Of a DNA stretch of 64,000 nt, positions 45,534 through 54,119 are shown in pieces. The position numbers and the translations under genes are program-made. The DNA is from Salinimicrobium sp. TH3 (lineage in GTDB: Bacteria; Bacteroidota; Bacteroidia; Flavobacteriales; Flavobacteriaceae). Where the stretch lies: assembly GCF_026676115.1 (NCBI RefSeq), contig NZ_JAPONB010000008.1:1-64000 (forward strand). Reading direction: 5' to 3'. A model generated the notes under the pieces. That model made no database searches, had not been told where the DNA came from, and saw nothing but the letters and a program-made list of their open reading frames with translations. How positions within the stretch are numbered: the first letter of the stretch is position 1; each line of letters opens with the position of its first letter.

Positions 45534-46295
45534 ATGATAAGAATTCTCCTTTTAGCTACAGCTTTATTGATTCCGGGGGTAATCTCTGCGCAGTTGGTGA
45601 ATATTGAATCCAAACGTGTGCAGACCGATTCGATAAGGTTCACCCTCGACGCCGATTTCTCCTTCAACCACACCAACAATGACGGAAGCCAGGTCAATCA
45701 GATAGATGCTGCCCTTACCACGCAGCTTAAATCAAAAGACCTCCGAAAGATCTATTTTTTCCTGGGGAATTATAAACTCATAGATTCGGGAGAAGAAAAC
45801 CTGCAGAATGCCTGGTTTCTTCACGGGAGGTTTAATTACAAGTTTAGTCAGCTTTTAAGATTCGAGACCTTTCTCCAGGGACAGTATAACCAGCTTCTGG
45901 TGGTAGAGCAACGAAATTTGATTGGTGCAGGACTTCGGGTTAAGTGGATTGATAAGGAAAGGTTTACCGGTTATGCCGGCAACAGCTATTTGTATGAAAT
46001 GGAATCCAGTGACCGGGCAGGAACTACTAACTATAATCACCGCAACAGCACCTATCTTACTCTCTCATACAAAGCAAAATCACAAAAGTTTTCCATTACC
46101 AATACTGTGTACTATCAGCCGCTTTACAGGGATGTGAAAGACTACAGGATTCTGGAGCAATTTAGACTTGACATTCCCCTTTCCACCTGGCTAAAAGTCT
46201 TTACCCTTTACAACTATTATTTTGACAGCAAAACGCCGTTAAATACCGAGGAATACACCTCAAACCTCAATTTGGGTGTGGGGATCAGAATATAA
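45534..46295 (+). CDS. DUF481-family outer-membrane protein
   Basis: A protein of about 253 residues from ATG at 45534 (MIRILLLATALLIPGVISAQ is a clear signal peptide). The mature part shows alternating beta strands of a small barrel (FTLDADFSFNHTNNDG, WFLHGRFNYKFSQLLRFETF, ERFTGYAGNSYLYE, FTLYNYYFDSKTPL), and the repeated F-x-x-x-x-Q-Y-N-x pattern fits DUF481 (YdiY-like) proteins. The function of the family is unknown. TTG at 45525 would add three residues. It follows the serine hydrolase by 79 bp. Confidence 0.75.
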   Translation: MIRILLLATALLIPGVISAQLVNIESKRVQTDSIRFTLDADFSFNHTNNDGSQVNQIDAALTTQLKSKDLRKIYFFLGNYKLIDSGEENLQNAWFLHGRFNYKFSQLLRFETFLQGQYNQLLVVEQRNLIGAGLRVKWIDKERFTGYAGNSYLYEMESSDRAGTTNYNHRNSTYLTLSYKAKSQKFSITNTVYYQPLYRDVKDYRILEQFRLDIPLSTWLKVFTLYNYYFDSKTPLNTEEYTSNLNLGVGIRI

Positions 46296-46360
46296 CAGTT
46301 TAGGTGCTATGTCCTATAAAGCTTTTGCGCCGTTAAAAATTCTCATTAAGAAGAGAAAAA

Positions 46361-47269
46361 TTACCTCCAGGTAAAACCCGGGGCATAAATAAATTCTTTG
46401 ACCTTTTTCGGATCCAACTTTGGATTGGCTCCTTTCTCCCCTGCTACCAGTGCCCCTAGGGCACAGGCAAAATCGAGGGCATTCTGCGAATTTTCTCCCT
46501 GAAAGATTTTAGCCAGCAGTCCGGCCATAAAAGAATCCCCGGCACCTACTGTGTCTTTAACCTCAATTTTGAATCCGCTGTTGTACACCAATTTTCCATC
46601 CCGGTACAGAACTGCACCATGTCTTCCTTTGGTAACACAGATAGTCTTTGCTGAAGAATTCTCTGCTATATACATTAGATTTTGTTCGAGAGAATGAAAA
46701 GAAGATCCAAGGATTTCCGCAATCTCAAAAAGCTCGTCATCATTGAACTTAATGAAATCGGCTTTATTGATGAGGTCACATAAAAGTTCTCTGGTATAAT
46801 ACGGAGGCCTTAGATTAAAATCCAGGACCTTATATTTTGCTTTTTCAAGCAGTTCAAAAAGGCTGTTTCTGCTTACCTCATCCCGGCACACTAAACTTCC
46901 GAAGATGAAAAGATCACATTCTTTTGCAGCTTCCAGGTTTTTGGGAGTTAATTCTATTTTATCCCAGGCGGCCGGGTAGGCGATCTCATAGGTGGCCGAT
47001 CCGCTTTTGGAAAGGCTCACATTCACCACCCCGGTTGAGTATTGAGGATCCCTGAGAACATTGGAAGTCTCCACTCCCTGCTCTTTCAAAAATGCGATTA
47101 TTTGCTCCCCTTTTTGATCGGCCCCTATTTTACTTATCATCCGGGTATTAATTCCCAGGCTGCTCAACCGGGCAGCAACATTTAACGGAGCGCCGCCTAT
47201 TCTCTCCTCATCGGGAAAGACATCGAACAGCACTTCTCCATAACATACGGCTTTTACTACTTTATTCAT
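46361..47269 (-). CDS. PfkB-family fructokinase
   Basis: A 302-residue ribokinase-fold sugar kinase. It has CYGEVLFDVFPDEERIGGAPLNV at the N-terminus and the PfkB signature VKDTVGAGDSFMAGLLAK near residue 245, in which D of GAGD is the catalytic base. GGAPLNVA and KFNDDELFE are typical of bacterial fructokinases. It would make fructose-6-phosphate from imported fructose. It is the last gene of the fructan operon, 11 bp after the sugar porter. Confidence 0.9.
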   Translation of the reverse strand: MNKVVKAVCYGEVLFDVFPDEERIGGAPLNVAARLSSLGINTRMISKIGADQKGEQIIAFLKEQGVETSNVLRDPQYSTGVVNVSLSKSGSATYEIAYPAAWDKIELTPKNLEAAKECDLFIFGSLVCRDEVSRNSLFELLEKAKYKVLDFNLRPPYYTRELLCDLINKADFIKFNDDELFEIAEILGSSFHSLEQNLMYIAENSSAKTICVTKGRHGAVLYRDGKLVYNSGFKIEVKDTVGAGDSFMAGLLAKIFQGENSQNALDFACALGALVAGEKGANPKLDPKKVKEFIYAPGFTWR

Positions 47270-47280
47270 CTTTAATTACT

Positions 47281-48636
47281 CTAATGCTGTTCTGCCATCG
47301 CTTCTTTTCGTCGGCCAGAGATATTTTCAGAGAGGAATTCCAGCTCCTGGCCTTTGGTTTCGGGCATGTAGAATTTCACCCAAAATAGTTGCAATACCAT
47401 CATAAATGTAAATATTCCGAAGACTACCGGCGCTCCTATAGTGTCAAACAAAAAAGGAATGAATGAGGGAATTAAGGCTGCCAGCACCCAGTGTACCGAA
47501 GAGCCGAATGACTGCCCATTCGCTCTAAGATGGTTAGGGAAAATTTCAGAAATAAAGACCCAGATCACTGCTCCCTGTCCTATTGCGTGAGAAGCAATGA
47601 ATACAAAGAAGAACACTGGCACGTACATTCCCGGCCAACTTTGTTGAAAGGCCAGGGTTACCAGTCCCAGGGAAATTATATAACCTACGGAACCTATATA
47701 CATCAATTTCTTTCTTCCCATTTTATCAATGAGAGCTACTCCAATGAGGGTAAAAACCAGGTTTATTACACCTATCCCAACGCTGCTTAGTAGAGCCGAT
47801 GATTCTTCAAGACCCGACATTTCAAATATTCGGGGCGCATAGTAAAGGAAGGCGTTGATCCCCGAAAACTGGTTGAAAAAAGCGATAAAGAAAGCCAGCA
47901 TAAGGGGGAAGGAATATTTTGGTTGAAAAATGCTGCTTTTCTGCCGGCTTTCCTTCTCATGATCTCTTACGATTATTGCCAATTCAGTTTCCGCATCTTT
48001 ATGAGGATAGATCTTCTCAAGTATTTCTTTGGCCTTTGCGGCCTGGTTACGATAAATGATCAACCAGCGTGGACTCTCAGGCACAGTAAAGACCAGAATT
48101 GTATAGATTAGGGCAGGGAAGGCTTCCACGCCTATCATCCATCTCCACGCATCTTCTCCCACGTCCTTGAGCAGGTAATTAGATAAATAGGCAATTAGGA
48201 TCCCGAATACAATATTGAACTGGTAGAGCGCAACAAGACGACCTCTTTTAGCCGCCGGTGCTATTTCGGAAACGTAGGAAGGAGCCGCAATGGTAGAGAC
48301 TCCAACTCCTATCCCACCCAGAAATCTGAAAAATGCAAATAAGTAGGGATCATTCGCATAGGCAGAACCCACAGCCGAGATAAAATACAGGATCCCGATG
48401 CCAATAAGTGTGTTTTTCCTTCCGTATTTGTTAGTAGGGAAAGATCCGAAAATAGCTCCCAATACTGTTCCCCACAAGGCCATGGACATCACCACCATCC
48501 CATGAAAAAGATCTGAGGTATCCCAAAGGCTTTGCAACTGTTTATCGGCCCCCGAGATCACTACGGTGTCAAAGCCAAATAGGAACCCGGCAAGAGCAAC
48601 AACAATTGACCAATAATATAATTTAGATGAATTCAT
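47281..48636 (-). CDS. MFS sugar porter (fructose uptake candidate)
   Basis: A 451-residue twelve-helix transporter of the sugar porter family. Signatures include GFLFGFDTVVISGA in helix 1, GRKNTLIGIGILYF, PESPRWLI after helix 6, the DKMGRKKLM loop and PETKGQELE at the C-terminus. Location between a PfkB kinase and GH32 enzymes suggests proton-coupled uptake of fructose across the inner membrane. It begins 7 bp after the upstream GH32 stop. Confidence 0.9.
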   Translation of the reverse strand: MNSSKLYYWSIVVALAGFLFGFDTVVISGADKQLQSLWDTSDLFHGMVVMSMALWGTVLGAIFGSFPTNKYGRKNTLIGIGILYFISAVGSAYANDPYLFAFFRFLGGIGVGVSTIAAPSYVSEIAPAAKRGRLVALYQFNIVFGILIAYLSNYLLKDVGEDAWRWMIGVEAFPALIYTILVFTVPESPRWLIIYRNQAAKAKEILEKIYPHKDAETELAIIVRDHEKESRQKSSIFQPKYSFPLMLAFFIAFFNQFSGINAFLYYAPRIFEMSGLEESSALLSSVGIGVINLVFTLIGVALIDKMGRKKLMYIGSVGYIISLGLVTLAFQQSWPGMYVPVFFFVFIASHAIGQGAVIWVFISEIFPNHLRANGQSFGSSVHWVLAALIPSFIPFLFDTIGAPVVFGIFTFMMVLQLFWVKFYMPETKGQELEFLSENISGRRKEAMAEQH

Positions 48637-48643
48637 TCAAGAC

Positions 48644-50875
48644 CTAATTTGCGGAAGATTCCATCTCCCAAATTGTTACATTTTCGGCAGTGGCATTACC
48701 ACCTTCCACGAATAATTCAATATCATCTGCCGAAGGCAGGGTTGGAAAAAACCTTCCGGTAAAGTGGTCTTCTCCATTGATGAATACTTCAAAAACAGAA
48801 CCATCCACGAATACCCTCACATCAAAGGTTTCCCCTGCAGCGATGTTATAAGCTCCCTTGCGAATATCTTTTCTGGCCCCTTCAGCCAAAGAGGACTGCG
48901 ACGCATCGATCACCCATTCCTGCGCTTCCACATCGTAATACACCTTCAGCTGTTCTGCACCGTCGTCTGAACGACCAAGTAAAAATCCTATTTTTGAAGC
49001 CGAACCTGTGTTAAGTTTTGCGTTGATCTCATAATATCTTCCGCTCTCACTTAGGTAGTCTGAACCTTCGGGAGTTAGTGAAATATTACTATATTCACTC
49101 CTTTCCCCGCGGTATTCAGAAACATTTGGATGGGGAGTAATTTTCAATTCGTTATTGGAGTCCAGCTCCCATACCTGTGGCAGACTAAAAAGATGTGCCC
49201 ACCCCGCCTGTTGCTGGAAACCGGGACTTACCTCATCGGGAATGATTCCTATAGCTGTTGTTATACCCTCTGCATCTACAGTAACAGTGGGAGAAAGGAA
49301 GCCGTTAACCACTTCAAAATATTGAGCTTCTTGATGATCAGGAGTAAATTCCTGTCCATTGAAATCTCCAATCCAGTAAAAAGTTCGGGCGGGGCTGGTG
49401 TGATCTGGCGTTTTTTGCACCAGGAACAAATATTTTCCATTTGGAAATTTGTGAACAATAGGAACTTCCCAGAATTCACCTTCCCCTTCGGCCATCTGAC
49501 CCTGAAAGAAAACTCCCTGGTAGCTGTCATCCCAGTTGTAGAGATCATTTGAGGCGTAGAGCACGGTATTTCCACCAACTCCTCCAATTCCTGCCCCCAC
49601 GATCATATACCACGTATTACCCTCTTTCCAAATAAAAGGGTCTCTGAAGTCCAGATTAACATCTGACGGACGACCTGCGATAACAGGGTTTTGCTCAAAT
49701 TTCTCAAAAGTCTGCATATCGTCAAAGCTCACTGCCAGAGCAATACTGGCCTTTACTCCGTTTACCCCTGTATAAACAATTACAGGGTTTCCATCATCAT
49801 CTACCGTAGCATCTCCTGCCCAGGCTCCAAAATTGTCATACGGATTGGAAGTTGGCCATAAGACATTGTTGAGATCTTCCCAGGTCACAAGATCCTGACT
49901 CTTCATATGACCCCAGTTTTGCTGCGCAATTCCAAGAAAGACATCGTTTTTCTGATAAAACATGTGATACTCTCCTTTATAGTACATCAATCCATTGGGT
50001 TCATTAGTCCATCCGTAATCCGGAATTGGATGATAGATAGGTCGGTTGGTATCTTCGGCTAAAAATCCGAATTCGGTATTAAATTCTACTGTTGCAGGTG
50101 GGTTCACTGCTGAAAATAGTGCAGATACATCAGCTACCTCCGGACGGCCTTTAATAATCCTTATCTCGTCCAGCGCTCCGCTGAAGTAATCGATATCAAA
50201 CTGCCCCATTCTTTCACCAAAAGCATTTTTTCCAATGAAAACCTGGGTAGTTCCTTCGGGCCAGGTTATTAAACCTGTTGCAGTATTGTTCTCTGCAATC
50301 CTTTCCTTATTGAGATAAGTAGTTACTACACCTCTTTTGGTGTCAATGGCAACCGCAATATGGCTCCACTGATGTCTCGGAATAGATTTAGTACTGGCTA
50401 CAGTAGTTTGCAAAGCCCCATTGACGTAAAGCTGAACTACTATCCTTCCAAATTTGTTGATCCCAACTACCGCACCTGTATTGCCGCCCTGGCTCATCAA
50501 AGTCACCATTCCGGCTGTGCCTATAGGATAGGATTTTACTGCGGTCCAAAGGGAAATGGTTAGTAATCCCTGTGGCAGGTCCATGGTAGGTAGCTCACCG
50601 CTTACCGTAGTGGAAAGTCCGTCAAAGAACAGGGCATTGCCTTCCACACCCTGCATCCTGTTCACTTCATTTCCGGTAGCTGAAATTGAAAATTCTGTTC
50701 CTGTCTCTCCTTCTGAAGTTGAAAGTCCGCTCTCCTCATTAAAGCCGAAACTGTACAGCGTTTCAAAACCTCCTTCATTCAAAGTATCCCGTGGCACTTC
50801 CAGGTCATCATTGCTGCAATGCACCGATATAAAGGCCATCACAAAAATCGGAATTATAAATCTTAGTTTTTTCAT
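48644..50875 (-). CDS. LamG-GH32 lipoprotein, nucleophile Asp replaced by Glu
   Basis: A 743-residue lipoprotein (lipobox ending at Cys20, ISVHC). A LamG/concanavalin-like domain spans about 35-255 and contains LFFDGLSTTVSGELP and FIGKNAFGERMGQFDIDYFSG. A GH32 five-bladed propeller follows, then a beta-sandwich from about 590. The GH32 nucleophile motif WMNDPNG reads WTNEPNG here, with E292 at the nucleophile position. The RDP motif (411-413) and the acid/base glutamate E470 (WEVP instead of WECP) are kept. It may be a fructan hydrolase with altered chemistry or a binding protein. The DNA codon is GAA, so this is not a reading error. Confidence 0.87.
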   Translation of the reverse strand: MKKLRFIIPIFVMAFISVHCSNDDLEVPRDTLNEGGFETLYSFGFNEESGLSTSEGETGTEFSISATGNEVNRMQGVEGNALFFDGLSTTVSGELPTMDLPQGLLTISLWTAVKSYPIGTAGMVTLMSQGGNTGAVVGINKFGRIVVQLYVNGALQTTVASTKSIPRHQWSHIAVAIDTKRGVVTTYLNKERIAENNTATGLITWPEGTTQVFIGKNAFGERMGQFDIDYFSGALDEIRIIKGRPEVADVSALFSAVNPPATVEFNTEFGFLAEDTNRPIYHPIPDYGWTNEPNGLMYYKGEYHMFYQKNDVFLGIAQQNWGHMKSQDLVTWEDLNNVLWPTSNPYDNFGAWAGDATVDDDGNPVIVYTGVNGVKASIALAVSFDDMQTFEKFEQNPVIAGRPSDVNLDFRDPFIWKEGNTWYMIVGAGIGGVGGNTVLYASNDLYNWDDSYQGVFFQGQMAEGEGEFWEVPIVHKFPNGKYLFLVQKTPDHTSPARTFYWIGDFNGQEFTPDHQEAQYFEVVNGFLSPTVTVDAEGITTAIGIIPDEVSPGFQQQAGWAHLFSLPQVWELDSNNELKITPHPNVSEYRGERSEYSNISLTPEGSDYLSESGRYYEINAKLNTGSASKIGFLLGRSDDGAEQLKVYYDVEAQEWVIDASQSSLAEGARKDIRKGAYNIAAGETFDVRVFVDGSVFEVFINGEDHFTGRFFPTLPSADDIELFVEGGNATAENVTIWEMESSAN

Positions 50876-50879
50876 AATC

Positions 50880-52418
50880 TTAATTTTTCCAAATACTTTT
50901 TATGGTGCTTATTTTCACATCCTTAAGGACGCCTCCCTCCTTTGACCTTATGATCATTTGAGAAAGTGGTTTTGAAGGAAAGATCTGGTTTGTCATGGAG
51001 TACCTTCCCTGGTCAATAAAAAGTTCAACCGAAGAACGATCCAGGTAGATGTCAAAAGTGGCATTTTCAAGCCCCGTTACATCCATTTGCTGCACGCGGG
51101 CATCAAATTTCTCATTAAACTCATTTTTTCCTGCTTCCCTTCTATCAGTGTAGATGGTGCCTCCAGTGGCGTCATATCCAATCAAATATTTTTCTCCGCT
51201 GTCATTCTTAAATTCGATTTCAAAGTCGCTTGGCGCTCCTTCAAACTGAAAAGAGACTTTTGCCTGTGAAAAATCAAATTCCTTAGTAAAATTTTCCTGA
51301 AGGTTTACTCTTGCTTCTGAAAATTCCTGCTCACTGATTTTTGATAGCTGTTCTACCGGAAAAGAAGCCAGGAAATAACCATTTTCATCCTTTTTCAATT
51401 CAAGCTCTCTCGGAAGGGTCATTGCACTGCGCCAGATTCCTGTGGGTGTTTGGGTAGCATAATCCCAGTTACTCATCCAACCTATAAAAATTCTTTTCCC
51501 ATCGGGGGTATTGTTAAAGGTTACACCGGCATAGTTATCTGTTCCGTAATCTAACCATTGGTTCTCTGTCTGGTCTGTAGTGAAATTCTTTCCATCATAA
51601 TCTCCAATGAAATATCTGGTGCCCGATCCTCCATTTGGCGCTCCGGGGTTATGGCTTATGATCATTACCCACTTCTCTTCCCCTGTTCCATCCACCTGCA
51701 GTGGAAACAGATCGGGACATTCCCAAACTCCCACCGGCTCGTCCACAGGATCTTTAAAATCACTTACTTTATCCCAGCTCTTAAGATCATCTGAGGAAAA
51801 CAACTGTAGATAATCTCCTGCTGCGATGATCATTTTCCAATTATCTGTGATAGGATCATGAAAGACCTTTGGGTCTCTGAAATCCCGAACGCCCGGGTTT
51901 GGCAACACAGGGTTTCCTGAATATTTGGTCCAGGTCTTTCCCTCATCCAGGCTATAGGCGATTCCCTGGTACTGGAAATCCTCACGGCCTTCCTTTTCCA
52001 TATTAGGATTGTGATAGGTAAAGATGGCCACCATGGCATTCTCCCCAAACCCGGCGGTATTATTTTTATCGATAACCGCACTTCCGGAAAAAATGTATCC
52101 AAGGCTATCAGGATATAGCGCTATTGGCTGGTGATCCCACTCTATCAGGTTTTCACTCGTGGCATGGCCCCAGTGCATTGGCCCCCATACAATATCATCT
52201 GGATAATATTGATAGAACAAATGGTATTTTCCATTTTGATAAACCAGACCGTTAGGGTCATTCATCCATTTTTCCTTTGGGGTAAAATGGTATTGTGGCC
52301 TAAACTTTTCGTCCATAAACTCAGGTTCTGCGGCCGCAATTTCAGTCGCTTCTTTCTTTTCACCACAACCTGCCAGAAACAAGCCGATTAAAATACCTAG
52401 AAAACTAATCTTCTTCAT
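50880..52418 (-). CDS. GH32 fructan beta-fructosidase lipoprotein (levanase/inulinase/SacC-like)
   Basis: A 512-residue GH32 enzyme anchored as a lipoprotein (FLAGC, Cys18). All three active-site motifs are intact: W51MNDPNG57 with nucleophile D54, FRDP with D182, and WECP with acid/base E233. The C-terminal beta-sandwich follows. It cleaves beta-fructoside bonds (levan, inulin, sucrose), probably exo-type given the length. It lies 4 bp upstream of the LamG-GH32 gene and just after susD, so it belongs to the fructan operon. Substrate linkage cannot be decided here. Confidence 0.93.
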   Translation of the reverse strand: MKKISFLGILIGLFLAGCGEKKEATEIAAAEPEFMDEKFRPQYHFTPKEKWMNDPNGLVYQNGKYHLFYQYYPDDIVWGPMHWGHATSENLIEWDHQPIALYPDSLGYIFSGSAVIDKNNTAGFGENAMVAIFTYHNPNMEKEGREDFQYQGIAYSLDEGKTWTKYSGNPVLPNPGVRDFRDPKVFHDPITDNWKMIIAAGDYLQLFSSDDLKSWDKVSDFKDPVDEPVGVWECPDLFPLQVDGTGEEKWVMIISHNPGAPNGGSGTRYFIGDYDGKNFTTDQTENQWLDYGTDNYAGVTFNNTPDGKRIFIGWMSNWDYATQTPTGIWRSAMTLPRELELKKDENGYFLASFPVEQLSKISEQEFSEARVNLQENFTKEFDFSQAKVSFQFEGAPSDFEIEFKNDSGEKYLIGYDATGGTIYTDRREAGKNEFNEKFDARVQQMDVTGLENATFDIYLDRSSVELFIDQGRYSMTNQIFPSKPLSQMIIRSKEGGVLKDVKISTIKSIWKN

Positions 52419-52420
52419 TC

Positions 52421-54106
52421 TTAATAATTTGGGTCTTGTGTGTAAATTCCTCCTGCAAGGTCTATTTGTCTCTGCGGAATTGGGAGATAATTATGTCTCG
52501 GCTCAAGAAATTGTGCTCCCGACAAATAACCTCTTTCATCCTGCTCTTCCTGAAAGTACTCGTTAAGAACTTCACCAGATATCCCCCATCTTACAAGATC
52601 AAAGAATCTATGACCTTCAAAGGCAAGCTCCAGGCGGCGTTCCATACGTAAAGCTTTCAGCGCGTATTCCTGGTTTGGAAAATTATCATATAAGCCAATA
52701 TTGTAGTTTGCAGCAGGTTCTCCCTCCTCAGTTAGCACCACATTTGAATTGGCAGCTCTTTGGCGAATCTGGTTGATCAATTCTCTTCCTGTTTCAAGAT
52801 TTCCAAGCATAATGGCTGCTTCGGCTCTCCACAATAACACATCAGAATATTTAATGATTGGCCAGTTTAGTGCTGAACCTCCCCAGGGCCAGCCATCGGT
52901 GGCATGCTCATCGTTTACCGAAAGCAGGTTCTTTTTAATCGCATAAGGGCCATAAATATTAGCTTCCCTTGCCCAACTGGCTTCATACTCTCCCATATCC
53001 AGCCATGGAATCCCGGGACGACCTATAGAATGATCCAAACGGGGATCTACAAAGGAGGTTTCATTTACATTCGAGTCATTGAAATTGTCCAGCAGGGGCA
53101 AACCATTGGCATCTACTTTAAAAGCATTTACGACATTCTGGCTCGGACGGTGAAAGCCGTCTCCGCCATAAGGCCCCCGGGGTACATTTAGAAGATTTCC
53201 CCAATTGATCTGTCCAAAAGCCGAATTATCATCTATAGAGTGTTCTATGGACCAGATCATCTCAGTACCATGTTCATTTTCTACAGAATATTGTTGCTCA
53301 TAGCTTTCCAGTAAAGAATACCTGGCCATCAGTAGTTCTGTTTCGGCCATTACTTTCTCCCATTCTTGTGTGAAAATATATGTTTTAGCCAGGTAAGCTA
53401 TGGCTACATCTTTGTCTACCCTTCCTTCCTGCGGCTGACTTTGAGGAAGGTGTTCCTTTGCAAAAAGGAAATCTTCTTCGATCTCTGCCCAAAGCTGGGC
53501 TTCAGTAAGGTCATTGGTGATCTCATAGGATTCCTCTACTGTTATAAAAGTATCGATGTAAGGGAAAGTTCGGAAGAGCTTCTTCATCTCGAAATAGAAG
53601 TGTCCTCTCAACAGGCGCATCTCTGCAATACGGGTTTGCTTTGCTGGGAACTCCTCTTCAGAAATAAGATCAAGCGCATAGAGGGCTTCATTAGTTCTGC
53701 CAATTGCAGCATACATGGCAATCCATTTCCTCTCTAAAAGGCCATTTTCGGGAGTAATATTCCCAGTCTCTATCTGGTGCAGTTCGATAATATCGGCAGT
53801 TCCACCACCTCCTTTATAAGTATCATCAGATCGTATATCCCCAAAACCCCAGTTGGTTGGAGAATGCAAAAAGGTAGTATTGCCATAAAGATTTGTACCA
53901 CCTGTAGCATTGTTGTTGTTAAGGATGGCAAAACTCAGGTCAAGACCAGAGTAAGCCGCCGTAACAAGACCTTCAACCCCATCTGGAGTGATCAACTGTT
54001 CATACTCTACAGTACCTTTTGGCTCCACATCTATATAATCTTTCGTACATGCTGTAGCTACCGCAAAAAAGACAAAGAGGCCGGTAATTTTATATATTGA
54101 CTTCAT
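52421..54106 (-). CDS. susD: SusD/RagB-family glycan-binding lipoprotein
   Basis: A 561-residue lipoprotein starting MKSIYKITGLFVFFAVATAC (lipobox ending ATAC). SusD-like features include an N-terminal CTKDYIDVEPKG segment, TPR-like helical regions (LRGHFYFEMKKLF, YLAKTYIFTQEWEKVM) and the C-terminal ALRMERRLELAFEGHRFFDLVRWG, which is nearly diagnostic. It sits over the SusC pore on the cell surface and hands fructan oligomers to it. It is 13 bp after susC; an alternative ATG at 54115 leaves 4 bp. Confidence 0.93.
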   Translation of the reverse strand: MKSIYKITGLFVFFAVATACTKDYIDVEPKGTVEYEQLITPDGVEGLVTAAYSGLDLSFAILNNNNATGGTNLYGNTTFLHSPTNWGFGDIRSDDTYKGGGGTADIIELHQIETGNITPENGLLERKWIAMYAAIGRTNEALYALDLISEEEFPAKQTRIAEMRLLRGHFYFEMKKLFRTFPYIDTFITVEESYEITNDLTEAQLWAEIEEDFLFAKEHLPQSQPQEGRVDKDVAIAYLAKTYIFTQEWEKVMAETELLMARYSLLESYEQQYSVENEHGTEMIWSIEHSIDDNSAFGQINWGNLLNVPRGPYGGDGFHRPSQNVVNAFKVDANGLPLLDNFNDSNVNETSFVDPRLDHSIGRPGIPWLDMGEYEASWAREANIYGPYAIKKNLLSVNDEHATDGWPWGGSALNWPIIKYSDVLLWRAEAAIMLGNLETGRELINQIRQRAANSNVVLTEEGEPAANYNIGLYDNFPNQEYALKALRMERRLELAFEGHRFFDLVRWGISGEVLNEYFQEEQDERGYLSGAQFLEPRHNYLPIPQRQIDLAGGIYTQDPNY

Positions 54107-54119
54107 ACTGAACATTTTT

